From NCBI GenBank assembly GCA_964019155.1, contig OZ025240.1, positions 35,557,269-35,621,268 of the forward strand: 64,000 nt of DNA, written 5' to 3'. The position numbers and the translations under genes are program-made. Below are positions 43,190-54,614 of this stretch, piece by piece. Under the pieces are notes generated by a model. That model was not told where the DNA came from. It saw only the letters and a list, made by a program, of their open reading frames with translations, and did no database searches. Source of the stretch: Osedax fenrisi. Taxonomy: Eukaryota; Annelida; Polychaeta; Sabellida; Siboglinidae. How positions within the stretch are numbered: the stretch's first letter is position 1; every line of letters starts with the position of its first letter.

Positions 43190-43990
43190 TACCTCAATAA
43201 ACTCAGCGCTCTTAATATCGCTGGTTAGCGCCACTAAACCGATGTCAAGTCGATAACATTGATAGTTGACGAATACTTACGTCGTACGTAGGCGGAACTT
43301 GGCGGGAGGTGTGGCTGATACACTCGATCCCACCGATTATGCCGGATAGCGTAATAGTTTGCCGCGCTAATTTGAATTCGGTCACGTGATAGCGATGTAA
43401 CGCAATCTCTCCCCGGCCGTTAGAGGATGATGGGGTATCTCGGTTACGTAACAGACTCGTGTGTACGGGCGCGCTCGTGTTCAATAGTTATCGGGCTAAC
43501 AATAGCGAGATGACGACATCAATCAGCGTGTAACGATTAAAACCACGATAACCTACTGATGACCACTACTGCTGACCACTACTACTGACCACTACTAACT
43601 GACCACTACCACCAGTACCCAATGTTTAGATATCGCCCGACGCGGATGTTAGCGTTTCGTCGGCTTTGATGTCCGGCCTATTCCGGCCAGTGGTCGCTAT
43701 TACCCGCTCGTCGCTATTTCTATTATCATCGCGACGATCTGTTGCAGCATCGACCACGGCGAATTCAAAGAAATCGTCCGTAATTCGAATTCTTTGAATC
43801 GCTATCTTTTCACGAGAGCGTCGATCGTCTCGCGGTAGGGTGGTCTGGTATTCCCGGGCGCGTCTGTAATCGACGTCTTATTGTTGACGGTTATCCTAGG
43901 TGGCGCTGTTAATCTTGTGAGTGTAAGTCACGTGATCATCATTAAGCTGTGGTCATTCGCCGGAGGTGGTCAAGCGTGTCTTCCTGTTAA
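43190..43990. promoter_or_regulatory. GC/CpG-richer island with two GTCACGTGA E-boxes (candidate promoter)
   Basis: About 800 bases that are clearly less AT-rich and richer in CpG than all the surrounding DNA. It has GTCACGTGA at 43381-43389 and 43927-43935 (palindromic CACGTG E-box core), an ATTCAAAGAA/TTCTTTGAAT inverted pair near 43771-43800, and an ACCACTACT(GCTG/ACTG) tandem near 43561-43611. It could be the promoter and first exon of the minus-strand orphan gene (inference). Confidence 0.45.
43281..43484 (-). CDS. Candidate upstream exon of the orphan gene (68 codons)
   Basis: Starts with ATG (MNTSAPVHTSLLRNRD), encodes YHVTEFKLARQTITLSGIIG and ends at PPTYD followed by a perfect GAC|GTAAGTAT donor in phase 0. 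The next minus-strand acceptor with a long coding exon in the same phase is CACAG|ATGGGTAAA at 36845. If joined, the product would be 699 residues. Support is the strong donor, the matching phase and the base composition; no homology was recognised. Confidence 0.4.
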
Positions 43991-44054
43991 ACGTTGGTAA
44001 TCATTAGGTAATCAATTATAGCTATACGTTAATATATTAGGTATACTATAGTAT

Positions 44055-44116
<62 letters not shown>

Positions 44117-44482
44117 TGTAGTTTAATATTCAATATACACTATTAACAATACAATTATAAACATTTGTCTTATCTATATATACAACATGCAAGTATGTGT
44201 TGGCTTACTTATATACTTAATCGCTATCACTATATACAAATAGTAATACTAATGCTTATGTGTTGACTAGACACATTAGCAACTTATTATCCATATTATG
44301 TCATCTAAGCATTAGGTGTTTACAATACGTTCTACTATTGGTAACTTATGCTATCATAATATGTTATCGTACACCACAGTTACGTATCTATTTATTTATT
44401 TATATTACAATAATATATAGTATAATTTAAAACAATAAACCATATTACATTATAATACTATAATATCGATTATTAATATTTT

Positions 44483-44519
<37 letters not shown>

Positions 44520-46260
44520 ATCTATTGAAATATTCACATTAAATATTAAACAATATGTATCCATATTAGGTAACATACATACCTATGTTACATCATATTT
44601 ATTATTTAAACAACGTAATTCTTGTTCATCGTAAACGAAATATGTTTAACAACATCTAATATCATCAATAAAACAACCGACTTGTGAATGGGTACCCAGT
44701 TAACAGTAATAGCCTCATAATAGCAGCATAACTAATTGCCTAAAATGTTTAAATTGTGATATTATTCTTCCATTATCTTACCATTAATAGTCTATTATGA
44801 TGTTATTAATTTTTAATTCTATTATGCTGCTATTATGTTGCCATTAAAAGTATATTATGATGCATGCATTCATCTTATTTAGGAGGAGGTGTGAGATCAT
44901 TTAGTACGCATGCGTATGTCAATAATCGCATATCTCCTCACACATATATCAGCGAGATATCGGTATGATAATAGGAGCATCCAATGCGTGATATTTCGAT
45001 ATAGTATATACATATATGTATGTATATACATACACTGTCACATACATATCATAGATGAATTGTCACTAATATACTATATAGGTATACTATATACTATATC
45101 CTACAGTATACTGTATACTGATATACCATATAATGATTTATACTATATATAGTAATTTTTTTAAATATATATATATATAATATTTTAGATACAGTATTTA
45201 AAGTATTAAATATATGTCCTATAGGAATAATATATTATTTAAACATATATGTTCCACGCATGTAAATAACTTTCTTTCAATATGGTTACATGTGGTAAAA
45301 TGATTATTTTAATATAGTATTTGATAATCATTATCTGCGTATAATGTATCATTTATACATATTATGTATAAGTATACATAAAAATATAGTGTTTTTGTGT
45401 GTTTATATTTATATAAATATTATTTATGTGTATCTGGAAATAACTGTAATATATAATGTATATAAATTCACACAACTCATCTCAATATATTACTATTATA
45501 ATAATACCTTAACAGTATTTAGATAACACCATATATGGTATTATACATATTCATAATAATAATAGTAAACTGCTAGTGTTTGCTGTCAACATAGAGGTGA
45601 ATATATATTGTGTACAATGTATACAATGTGTACGTCTGTTTTTAATCTATTCATGGAAAACATATTGCAAGTATATTACCAGAAAACGTAATGTAATATA
45701 TGTATTTTATTACCATATTATAATAGAATATAAGGGTAATATAAATACATACAATTCACAAATGGCATTATACAGATGCTGTTTTTCATATAATAACGAA
45801 AGTATACATAATCATAATATATCATATACATTAGAGTATATATATACTCTAATATATATATACTATATTATGATTATGTATACTTTCATTATATATATAT
45901 ATATATATATATATCTACTATACACGTATTATACATTAATATGTTATACATAACATTATATCATTTATTAAGTAATGTTGTATTTGCATCAATAACATTA
46001 ATATTATGTGCATAAATTAATAATTATATCGAATATTGATATAGTTATAATTATAATTAACTGTATTAATAAATATTTTCATCACACATTTTTATTTAAA
46101 ATTATAATTTACAATATATACATATATATATATAATTATAGCATACCATATCACATCCATAACAGGGTAGAAGTTACAGCTCGGTCGCTCTTAACAACTA
46201 GATAACGAGCATTACTCAAGTAATCTGTAATAGTTGAACCGTGTTGACCCCTGAACCTAG
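43991..46260. other. AT-rich DNA upstream of the homeobox gene
   Basis: Contains (CA)n then (TA)n at 44053-44113, a (TA)n at 44487-44517, an imperfect inverted pair of ATAATAGCAGCATAA type at 44715-44850, and a long AT hairpin at 45798-45887. No exon assigned. Confidence 0.5.
45798..45887. repeat. 90-base inverted repeat (cruciform-capable)
   Basis: GAAAGTATACATAATCATAA and its exact reverse complement bound the element. The centre is the perfect palindrome ATTAGAGTATATATATACTC plus TAAT. Between them the arms pair imperfectly. Confidence 0.85.
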
Positions 46261-46398
46261 ATGGCGAATATGAGTCATAGGAGAACTCCGTACACGCAAC
46301 ATCAGCTGGTCACTATGCAGATGTTCTACGAGAGAAACAGATACGCCGATATCGCAGAGGTGGCCAGACACGCCCACATGAGCGTTAAATCTGTCAGG
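46261..46398 (+). CDS. Homeobox gene exon 1 (homeodomain helices 1-2)
   Basis: 46 codons ending AGG|GTTTGT in phase 0. The ATG carries a +4 G. The frame reads on past the donor as nonsense relative to a homeodomain (VCTRIARG), which marks the border. Confidence 0.85.
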
Positions 46399-49265
46399 GT
46401 TTGTACACGCATTGCGCGCGGTCACGGGTCATCCTATTCATCAACATCTAGCAAGGACATGGCCTTGCCTCTAGTGAGGGATTCCAGTGCCTTTTTAAGG
46501 GGTGTTTTGTGGGAATTGCACCACCTATTATTTTTACCCCCCACTTTTAGATTTGTACCCACAAAAATCACTTTTTATAATCAATTATTTCATAATACAA
46601 TTAATGTATTATAAATCAGTAAATATATTATATTAGATAGTTTTCATATACAATTGAAAACAAAATAATTATTTTTTGAATTTGCCGCCCACTTTCAAAT
46701 CATTAAAAAATAGCAGTATTACTTGATATGATATTTAATATTATATATTTCAAACACAACTGTAAAGACATATTATATATGTATTTATTATATGTGAATA
46801 CCAAGATACTTTAAAAGTATATACAAGCTATTTAAAGTATAATTTGTCTATAGTGATTTTTTCTAATTAATTTAAATTTATAAAAGAAATAAGAAATGTA
46901 TGATACTAATTTATGTAATCTCCAGTAATAACATATTTAACTAATATATCGAACAGTATAGAATCATATCATTTGTAATCTTAATTAATTTTTTAAATAG
47001 ATTATTATAAACAACAATTATTAAAATCAAGATTATCTAAATTAATTAATATTTTTTTCACAATTTGTAAAATTAAATTAATATGAATATATTCATATAT
47101 GTAGCGCTATGAATATGCGCATGAATCATAATTTGTTGTATATTAAATATTTGATAAATAAATAAATGTAATGCAAATTTAAAAAAATATATAAAAATGA
47201 CTTACTTTTTTAAAATACTAGATATTCTAATAAATATAAGTTAATTTAATAAATTAATTAAAAAAATATCTAAAATATATATTTTATTTTTCTTCATAAA
47301 TATACACTAGAAACATTTATTAAGTGTTATCATATTGTAGTATAATTTATATAAGGTATCTAATTTAAATTCTTAATTCGTTACATGCATGTGTATAGAT
47401 ACCATATTAACTTCCTTATAGGTATACCTTTACTTACTTACATCATGTATCATTGTAAAGTAAGGAGTCATGATTTTTTAATCAAACTAAGAAGAATAAG
47501 TTAACTTAAGTTAACACTGATAAGTTAATTAACTTATCAGTTATAATTAATTATAGTCAACTTATAACCTACACTTGTATAGTGAATATAAATAATAACT
47601 CTATTGTTTTTAAAGGACAGCTAGTTTATAACATTCTATGTTGGGGAAATTATGTAAATACGGACATTCCCTACGGACATTGTCCGTTTGTCCGTGTCCG
47701 TGTGTCTAAAGTGCACTTTAACAATAAATGGTCTTAACTTTTTATGACTCATTAATTTTATTCAAAAATTACAATATATTAATATTATATGATTTTAAAT
47801 ATTATTGTGATTTTAAAATTTTATTTAATCTTTTAATCCCATAGATAACGGGGGTGGCCGTATTCGGTACCCATGCCCGAATACGGTCACCATATGTTAT
47901 AATACGAACACCCTATATACCACTAGATAAACTATATATTATTGATGAATCAATCAGAAAAATTACAATTACATTATTTATAATTAATTTTATGAAAAAT
48001 ATATTGTAATTTAATTAGTTAATAATTTATTTTTTTTATTATTTTTTTAATTAATAATACAATTTATCTAAATATCTAAATATTAAGTATCTAAATAATA
48101 CAATTTTTAGAATTAGCTTATTGGTGGTATTAATATTATAACCCACGTGATTTTTATGAAAATCATAATAGTTCATACGCTGCGCGCTGATTGGTTATAG
48201 GGTATCCGTATTAAGACATATAGAGTGTCCGTATTAGGGACTTATATGACCTCTAGATATATACTTATAACGTAATGAATATTTGATAAAAATATAGAAA
48301 TTATATATATAATTTTTGAATGCTTTATTTTTTAATAATATATATAGTAATAATATAAACTAGTGTTATTTTCTACGGGTTCGAGCCTCGTCCGGACCAT
48401 TAATTAATTTTATATAATGGGTCTTAAAATATGATTTAGATGTGATCTTATATAATTGTGTATAAATAAATGATCAGCTCTCGTTAAAACCATGGAAGCC
48501 TTAACATGCGAGCGGCTTCGAAGGGACATTAGAGCCATATGGTTATAAGTGAAACTTCATCTAAGTTCCTGGATGGGATGAAAGGACTCCACTAAATAAA
48601 AATAACAATATATATATATATGTGTGTGTTAATATATGTGTGTTAATATACGTATTATTACGTATGTGGGTGTGTATGTGTGTGTGAGTTTGTGATATAT
48701 CCTATAGGATGTAATTGATTTTAATTAGAACAAAGTTTTCATATCAATTGCACAATAAAATATACATGTATTTATATCCAATTTCCTTATGATTATAATC
48801 TTATGATTATAAACTATACTTTACATAAATATCGAGGTGACCGTATTACCCGCCAAAGCTGGTCATAGCTTACAACAGTATATATAACAAACGTTATACA
48901 CAATATAATTATGAATTGTATTACTAAATTAAATATATTATATAGTAGTATACTACTCGATTTAATTAAATAGTTCGTTAATATCCAATGTCAATCTATA
49001 TTATATATTTGTGATTTAATATATGTTTTACTAATCGCATTTTTCGATGTTTATAGATTAAATTGAATTTTTAGATTTTACTTCCTAGAATTTGTATATA
49101 AATTATTGTTACTTATTTGAATACAACTTATTAAGGCGCATAATGTATGTATACATTTACTATGATTAGACTTATAGTTTATGAGATAAGCAGGGTGGCA
49201 GTATTACCCTCCGGGTGTTAATCACTCCTATGTCCTCTGTATTGTATTAGATATATTCATATTCA

Positions 49266-49305
<40 letters not shown>

Positions 49306-50908
49306 TATATAACATAATACACGTTATTAATAGGTTTGGTTTCAGAACAGAAGAGCCCGTGATTCGAACTGGTGTAAGCCTAAAGATGTACCGTGCACCC
49401 ACCACGAATACACCGAGCACGACTACAACCAGCAAAACGTGTCGACACCAGCGTCTCCACACGACGAAACGGAAACAGAGCTGCAGTTTTCATTGTCGGA
49501 ACAATGGATACAGGAGGAACACGGTACGGAAGAGTTTAATAGATATAACGATCCCGGCTCGAGCGTAAACTATCGACCGGAAACCGCCATTTCCGGTCGA
49601 GCGGACGACAACGATGATCCGGGGACGTTGAATTCCGTATTGACAAATGTCGACGAGGGTAAATATGTGGACTCTAAACCCGCGTTGGGGTATTATCTAG
49701 ATGGCATGTACTATTGCGATCTAACCGCTAACGAATACAGCGAGCTGTCAAAACAAGCAACATCGGGTATCCACAAAAGTACTGGCCCAGAAACCAATCA
49801 ACCGGAACTAGAAAGTAGCGCACCATTACACGAATATAATAAAATAAAAAAGATCGACAAAAAGTCTCCACTCGCTCTGAACAACGTTGAAGAAGTTGTT
49901 CCGCTACACCCTCTACCGATTAATAAACCCCTCATCTCTACGTGTCCTATTCCAAATAGCGATGACCTTGAGGCTAGCTTGGTGGTCGTAGGCCTACCTC
50001 CTATAACTTACGTGATGAATCAACATCACGTGATACCGACCGAATACGCTGACGTCATCAAACGAATAGAACGCAATCACGAGATATACTCCTCCCGCGA
50101 GTCCGTACATAACACCTCCCATAACTCCTCCCATATCTCCGCCCATAACCCTGTCGATATATACGTTCAAAACTCCGCCCATATCTCCGCCCATAACCCT
50201 TCCAATAACTCCGCCCATATCTACGTTAATAACTCCGCCAATATCTCCGATTATAGCTCCTCCCAAATCTCCGTCCATGACCCTACCGATATCTCCGCCC
50301 ATAACCCTACCGATATCTCCGCCCATATCTCAAACACAGGTCCATTACTCACAAACTCTTTCGCACCTATAGTATCCGAAGATTGTTATTCATCTGTACC
50401 TTTAGTAGAGAATAAATCAAGACTCGGAACAAAGAAAAAAGTGAAAACTACCACTCCTATTGTAAAGAGAAATATCCCTGTTAGCGAAAGGGCTGCTATT
50501 TCCGTGTGGCCGCCCACTTTAATGCACACTAACTCGCATAATATATGGGCGGCCACTATAGATAACAGAGCCTATAAGCAGGAAGTCATGGCTCAACCGG
50601 AAGCAAGTGACCAGTTAGAGTTTCGAAGTTTCGGGTTCTCGCGTCACGTCATCGATACCCAGTACTTGGAAGAACAGCCCCTGGATCTCGTAATGAGGCG
50701 GCCTATCTCTCAGAAGGTTACGCCCACCGCTCAAGTTTACAACCATTTCGATTACGACGACGACGAAGGGGCGTGTCCTCCACGCGATCTGTCACTCAAC
50801 TTGGGCAGGTCGGTGAGCTGTCAGCGACACGTACGACACCACCGTCGTAATACTTTATTAGAACAACGAGATATGTATAAAGCTTGCATTAATCTATCCG
50901 AGTTATAA
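46261..50908 (+). CDS. Homeodomain transcription factor, two exons, 570 aa
   Basis: Nuclear DNA-binding regulator (inferred from the homeodomain). Exon 1 gives MANMSHRRTPYTQHQLVTMQ to MSVKSVR, and exon 2 starts VWFQNRRARDSNW. The join at homeodomain position 46/47 is where many paired-like genes are split. W48, F49, Q50, N51, R52 and R53 are all present, with R5 in the arm. Between Y25-A-D-I and V34-A35 there are only two residues instead of five, a 57-residue homeodomain. The C-terminal 510 residues look disordered: Ser/His/Asn/Pro repeats (about 306-379), a basic patch KKKVK, then PLDLV (495-499) and PRDLS (529-533), both CtBP-ligand-like. No paired domain was found. An in-frame TAG directly precedes the ATG; CCTAG could also be a splice acceptor, so an upstream exon is possible. 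The exact family is unassigned. Confidence 0.88.
47643..48369. mobile_element. ATACGGACAC-end MITE family, copy II (one end lost)
   Basis: Begins GGGGAAATTATGTAAATACG, with an extra TCCGT-rich insertion near 47677-47705, and follows copy I (37251-37924) through TTTATTTTTTAATAATATA. It ends where the SINE-like repeat starts, so that repeat probably inserted into or truncated it. Confidence 0.75.
48370..48610 (+). mobile_element. SINE-like repeat, copy 2
   Basis: Carries a B-box-like GGTTCGAGCC followed by TCGTCCGGACCATTAAT, the shared body CTCTCGTTAAAACCATGGA and TGGTTATAAGTGAAA, and an AAATAACAATATATA end. The GGTTCGAGCC is closer to a tRNA B box than in copy 1. Confidence 0.7.
49334..50908 (+). 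CDS. Homeobox gene exon 2 (helix 3 and C-terminal tail)
   Basis: Follows acceptor AATAG and runs 524 codons to TAA in one frame. The base composition is far less AT-rich than the flanks. The opposite-strand frame MGGDIGRVMGG.. is a shadow of the repeat region. Confidence 0.9.
   Translation, partial: VWFQNRRARDSNWCKPKDVPCTHHEYTEHDYNQQNVSTPASPHDETETELQFSLSEQWIQEEHGTEEFNRYNDPGSSVNYRPETAISGRADDNDDPGTLNSVLTNVDEGKYVDSKPALGYYLDGMYYCDLTANEYSELSKQATSGIHKSTGPETNQPELESSAPLHEYNKIKKIDKKSPLALNNVEEVVPLHPLPINKPLISTCPIPNSDDLEASLVVVGLPPITYVMNQHHVIPTEYADVIKRIERNHEIYSSRESVHNTSHNSSHISAHNPVDIYVQNSAHISAHNPSNNSAHIYVNNSANISDYSSSQISVHDPTDISAHNPTDISAHISNTGPLLTNSFAPIVSEDCYSSVPLVENKSRLGTKKKVKTTTPIVKRNIPVSERAAISVWPPTLMHTNSHNIWAATIDNRAYKQEVMAQPEASDQLEFRSFGFSRHVIDTQYLEEQPLDLVMRRPISQKVTPTAQVYNHFDYDDDEGACPPRDLSLNLGRSVSCQRHVRHHRRNTLLEQRDMYKACINLSEL
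50108..50333 (+). repeat. Coding minisatellite (SAHIS / SAHNP units)
   Basis: Units of about 15 to 30 bases such as TCCGCCCATATCTCCGCCCA repeat within the homeobox exon, encoding runs of (N/H)(P/S)xDISAH(N/I). They give a Ser/His/Asn-rich low-complexity segment that probably varies in length between individuals. Confidence 0.85.
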
Positions 50909-50910
50909 TC

Positions 50911-50911
<1 letters not shown>

Positions 50912-50958
<47 letters not shown>

Positions 50959-50986
50959 GGTGCGTATACATATATGTGTTTGTACT

Positions 50987-51020
<34 letters not shown>
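50912..51020. repeat. Two (TA)n microsatellites after the homeobox stop
   Basis: TA tracts at about 50914-50955 and 50989-51020, separated by a GTAGGTGCGT-type spacer, in the 3' flank. Confidence 0.9.
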
Positions 51021-51024
<4 letters not shown>

Positions 51025-52729
51025 AATTCGTGTATTTGTATATGTGTATATGATGATCACCGCACTTTATATTGGTTACATGGCCATTCTATAGAAGTAT
51101 ACTATAGTTATATAATTATACCAGTAGAATCTTTATATACGATACCATATTAATATTTCTATAATATATCAATCACTAATTTGAAATTATTAGTTTATCT
51201 TTTATAATTGTATTATAAACATATCGATACAGTGATTAAATATACAGCCATGTATACACTGTATACTATACAGTGTATATTATTGTATTCCTGTATATTA
51301 CGCTGTGCAATAATGCATTATATACCTCGTACTGATTTCACATGTCAATCTTAATATATATGAATATTATTATAATAAACAATATTTTTGGAAATAATTA
51401 TTTTTAAATTTATTATACATAATCGAATACTTAATAATAATAACCGGATGAACTATAATTATACATATATGTAGTGAAATATATATTATTGTTAGATCAT
51501 TTATGTATCATTTACAAAACGTATGATTATGTATGTATACAATAATCATTACGTAATTTATCTTAGAAATAAATAGTGAAATGAAATATAATAAAGAACT
51601 GTATTTTTTTAAGAATAATATAATATACATGTATATGTATTTTAAACCTCTACTAAAATCTATATATTATATACTTTATTATTTAAACAAATTTCTTATC
51701 ATTTCGTAATACTTATATGACTATTGTGCTAACCCTTTGGTGCTAACCATTGTGTCTAGAACACAACATTTTATTAACTAAATATATTACATTATGATTA
51801 CAAATTACTGAAATGAAATAGCTGCGATTATATACTACTTATGCCTTATAATATCTATATCAATCAGTTAACTGTGATTATAATATATATATATATGAGA
51901 TGTATGGTGTTTTAAATAAATATTTATGTTTAATTAAACAATTGAATACATTATTTAAACACATTTATTTTATGATTATAATTCTATGATTATAATGTTT
52001 ATCTGATATCTATGGTATTAAATAAATATTTATGTTTAATTAAACAATTGAATACATTGTTAAACAAATTTATTTTTTAATGATATTTACCATTTAGTGA
52101 ATTTAATGGTCAACAAATAATATAAAATAAACTTGCTAAATTAATTAATAGTTTTATATATTTAAGTTATATATATGTTAATTTAATAATTACTGTGTTG
52201 TTTAATAACCACCATATAAATAGGTTTCTAGGTTAGATACGCAATTTTTGATTCACTAATAAGTAACATATATGAAAGGGTACACTAGATGAATATAAAA
52301 AAAGTTGTATGGAGGGTCCTATATTAATATGACTCAATATAGTGAGTGTATAGTATACACTGTATGGTTAGCTATAAATAGATATACATATATGGTTCAG
52401 ATTTATATAATTATTTCATCTAAAGTATTTATTAATATAATTATGTCATTAGAATTATATATCAATATTAAAGCCAACAATGATACAATAATGCAATATA
52501 ATTATTAAAGTTTTAATCGGAATATTTAACCGATATACAATATATGTATATATATTTTATAATATGCTCTCAATTTAAAAATTATTAGAGCCTTAACCAA
52601 ATTATATACATTACTTCTAAATGTATGGAAAGATCAATCATGATTTTAGATTTCTAGTAAATTATTTCTACTTATCGCAAATGACTTTGTTTAACGTCAT
52701 GCGTTGTATGTTATTATGTTGGTGGAGTA
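51021..52729. other. AT-rich 3' flank of the homeobox gene
   Basis: No gene. A tandem duplication of TTATGTTTAATTAAACAATT lies at about 51927 and 52033. Confidence 0.5.
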
Positions 52730-52830
52730 GGGGAAAGTAACCGAATACGGACATCTCTGTATCTCAGATACCATAAATCCTACAAAAAAATGTGTAATGA
52801 GTAAAATATATATATATATAGGTATAGATA
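52730..52830. mobile_element. ATACGGACAC-end MITE family, copy III (terminal fragment)
   Basis: GGGGAAAGTAACCGAATACG followed by CTCAGATACCATAAA matches the reverse complement of the right end of copy I for about 90 bases, then decays into TA repeats. Confidence 0.75.
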
Positions 52831-53243
52831 TATTACTATATATTAATATATTATGGTAAGCATAATGTTAACATTTTAATAAATGTATATGTTGATAGAT
52901 TTCCGAGTTCTAAAAGATAAATATTGTTCTTTTATTGTTTCATTATCAACAATTTACAAAATTAGAAAGAAAATCACAATAAAACAATTATATTATTATA
53001 TTACACATATATTTGTATTACATTATTCTAGGAACCTAACATTTTTTATAACATGTATGTTGCTTATAATTAATAATAAATGTATGTATAACATTGTTTC
53101 ACAGGGGGTCCAATTTTTATCCGATATGTATTCTATATGCATATATGCATTTCATGATTAAATGAATACATGATATTAGGTAGGAATATATCAGAATAAT
53201 TAGAATAAACCTATAATCCTATAGGAATGTATCAGAACACATA

Positions 53244-53246
53244 TTA

Positions 53247-53298
<52 letters not shown>
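53244..53298. repeat. (TA)n microsatellite
   Basis: TA dinucleotide tract of about 50 bases. Confidence 0.9.
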
Positions 53299-53302
<4 letters not shown>

Positions 53303-53566
53303 CTAACTATAATAATAGTTTATAATTGATAAAGTATGCATATAGGTATATATTAGGTATCAATTTACAATTAATTAATTAATAAGTTACTAACATTGAT
53401 TATAGAGTAATGTTATATATCTTATTTATTTTAATATTATTTTATATTTGTATTGAAATATATGAATGAATACATTATAATGCATATTTTTCAAGTAAGT
53501 AGTACCACACGCCGGTATCCATAGAAACGTAGGCCCCACGTCGTATACGACCTATAGGTACATTCC

Positions 53567-53707
53567 CTATGAGTATTGAACAGTATGCTGAGTATCTTGG
53601 CCTAGATTCTTCAATAGCCAGGGAACAATACCCCCTCTAAACTCCATCCCTTTGTTATACACTTTCAGTCTTTCCTTCTCGCGAGCGTTAATGAAACTAG
53701 CTCTTTC
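53567..53707 (-). CDS. Membrane protein terminal exon
   Basis: Acceptor TGTAG, then ERASFINAREKERLKVYNKG to DTQHTVQYS and TAG. Confidence 0.8.
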   Translation of the reverse strand, partial: ERASFINAREKERLKVYNKGMEFRGGIVPWLLKNLGQDTQHTVQYS

Positions 53708-54614
53708 CTACAGGTGGGTTAGTTAGTAGTGGTTATTTAAATGTGTAGTTGACAACCATATAAACTGTATATGCTGTAACTATCTATTAATTATGTAATG
53801 TATATATAAATGTACAGTTATATATTGATATATATTTATATATATACAGTAAAACCTCTCTATAAGAAACTATTTTTTTTCAGTACTTTTTTTCTTATAG
53901 AGAGGTTTTCTTATAAAGAGGTTTTTACTTTTCCAATGATTTTAATATTAATTTATAATTGAAAATGCATTATATAATATATAGGTTATATATATAGTAT
54001 ACTTATTTTGTATACTGTTTTAAATGTATACTGTATTATTTGGGCTTAGACATGTTAATACATAATGAAATTTTATTAGATTACATTAGAAATTATAAAT
54101 TATGAATCATCATTGATGAATATAATATAATGAATATTATAATAATCTATTATTTAACAATTATTTGTATAATATAATAAATTGTATCATCAATACATTT
54201 TAATAAATTGATGGATATACAATATCATTTATTAATTAATTTTAATAAATTCAAGGATAAAAATAACATTTATTAATTAATTTTAATAAATTTATGGATA
54301 TACAATAACAATTATAAATTAATTTTAATTCATTTCAAGCTATTTATGTAATATAATATTTGTAAGAAAAAAAAAATATCTTATATAATAATTAATTTCT
54401 ATAATTGTTATCAATATACAATACTTCTATTTATATATCATTATTTTTTATACAATAAGTTTCTTATAAAGAGGTTTTTCTTATATTTTTCTTATAATAT
54501 TTTCTTATAAAGAGGTTTTTTAATGTGGAAAAGGTTGAAATCCAACCAAATGTGTGAAAAATGTTCTTATAAAGAGGTTTTTCTTATAAAGAGGTTTCTT
54601 ATAGAGAGGTTTTA

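Larger units (their letters stand above)
46399..49333. other. Homeobox intron, 2.9 kb
   Basis: AT-rich intron between homeodomain codons 46 and 47. It holds MITE copy II (47643-48369) and SINE copy 2 (48370-48610). Confidence 0.8.

Noticed and set aside
45344..46205. Several 60-125 codon plus-strand frames upstream of the homeobox exon
   Set aside because: Tyr/Ile/Asn-rich readings of AT DNA; no splice-compatible coding signal.
49994..50326. Gly/Met-rich minus-strand frame MGGDIGRVMGGDIG
   Set aside because: Produced by the coding minisatellite of the homeobox exon read backwards.
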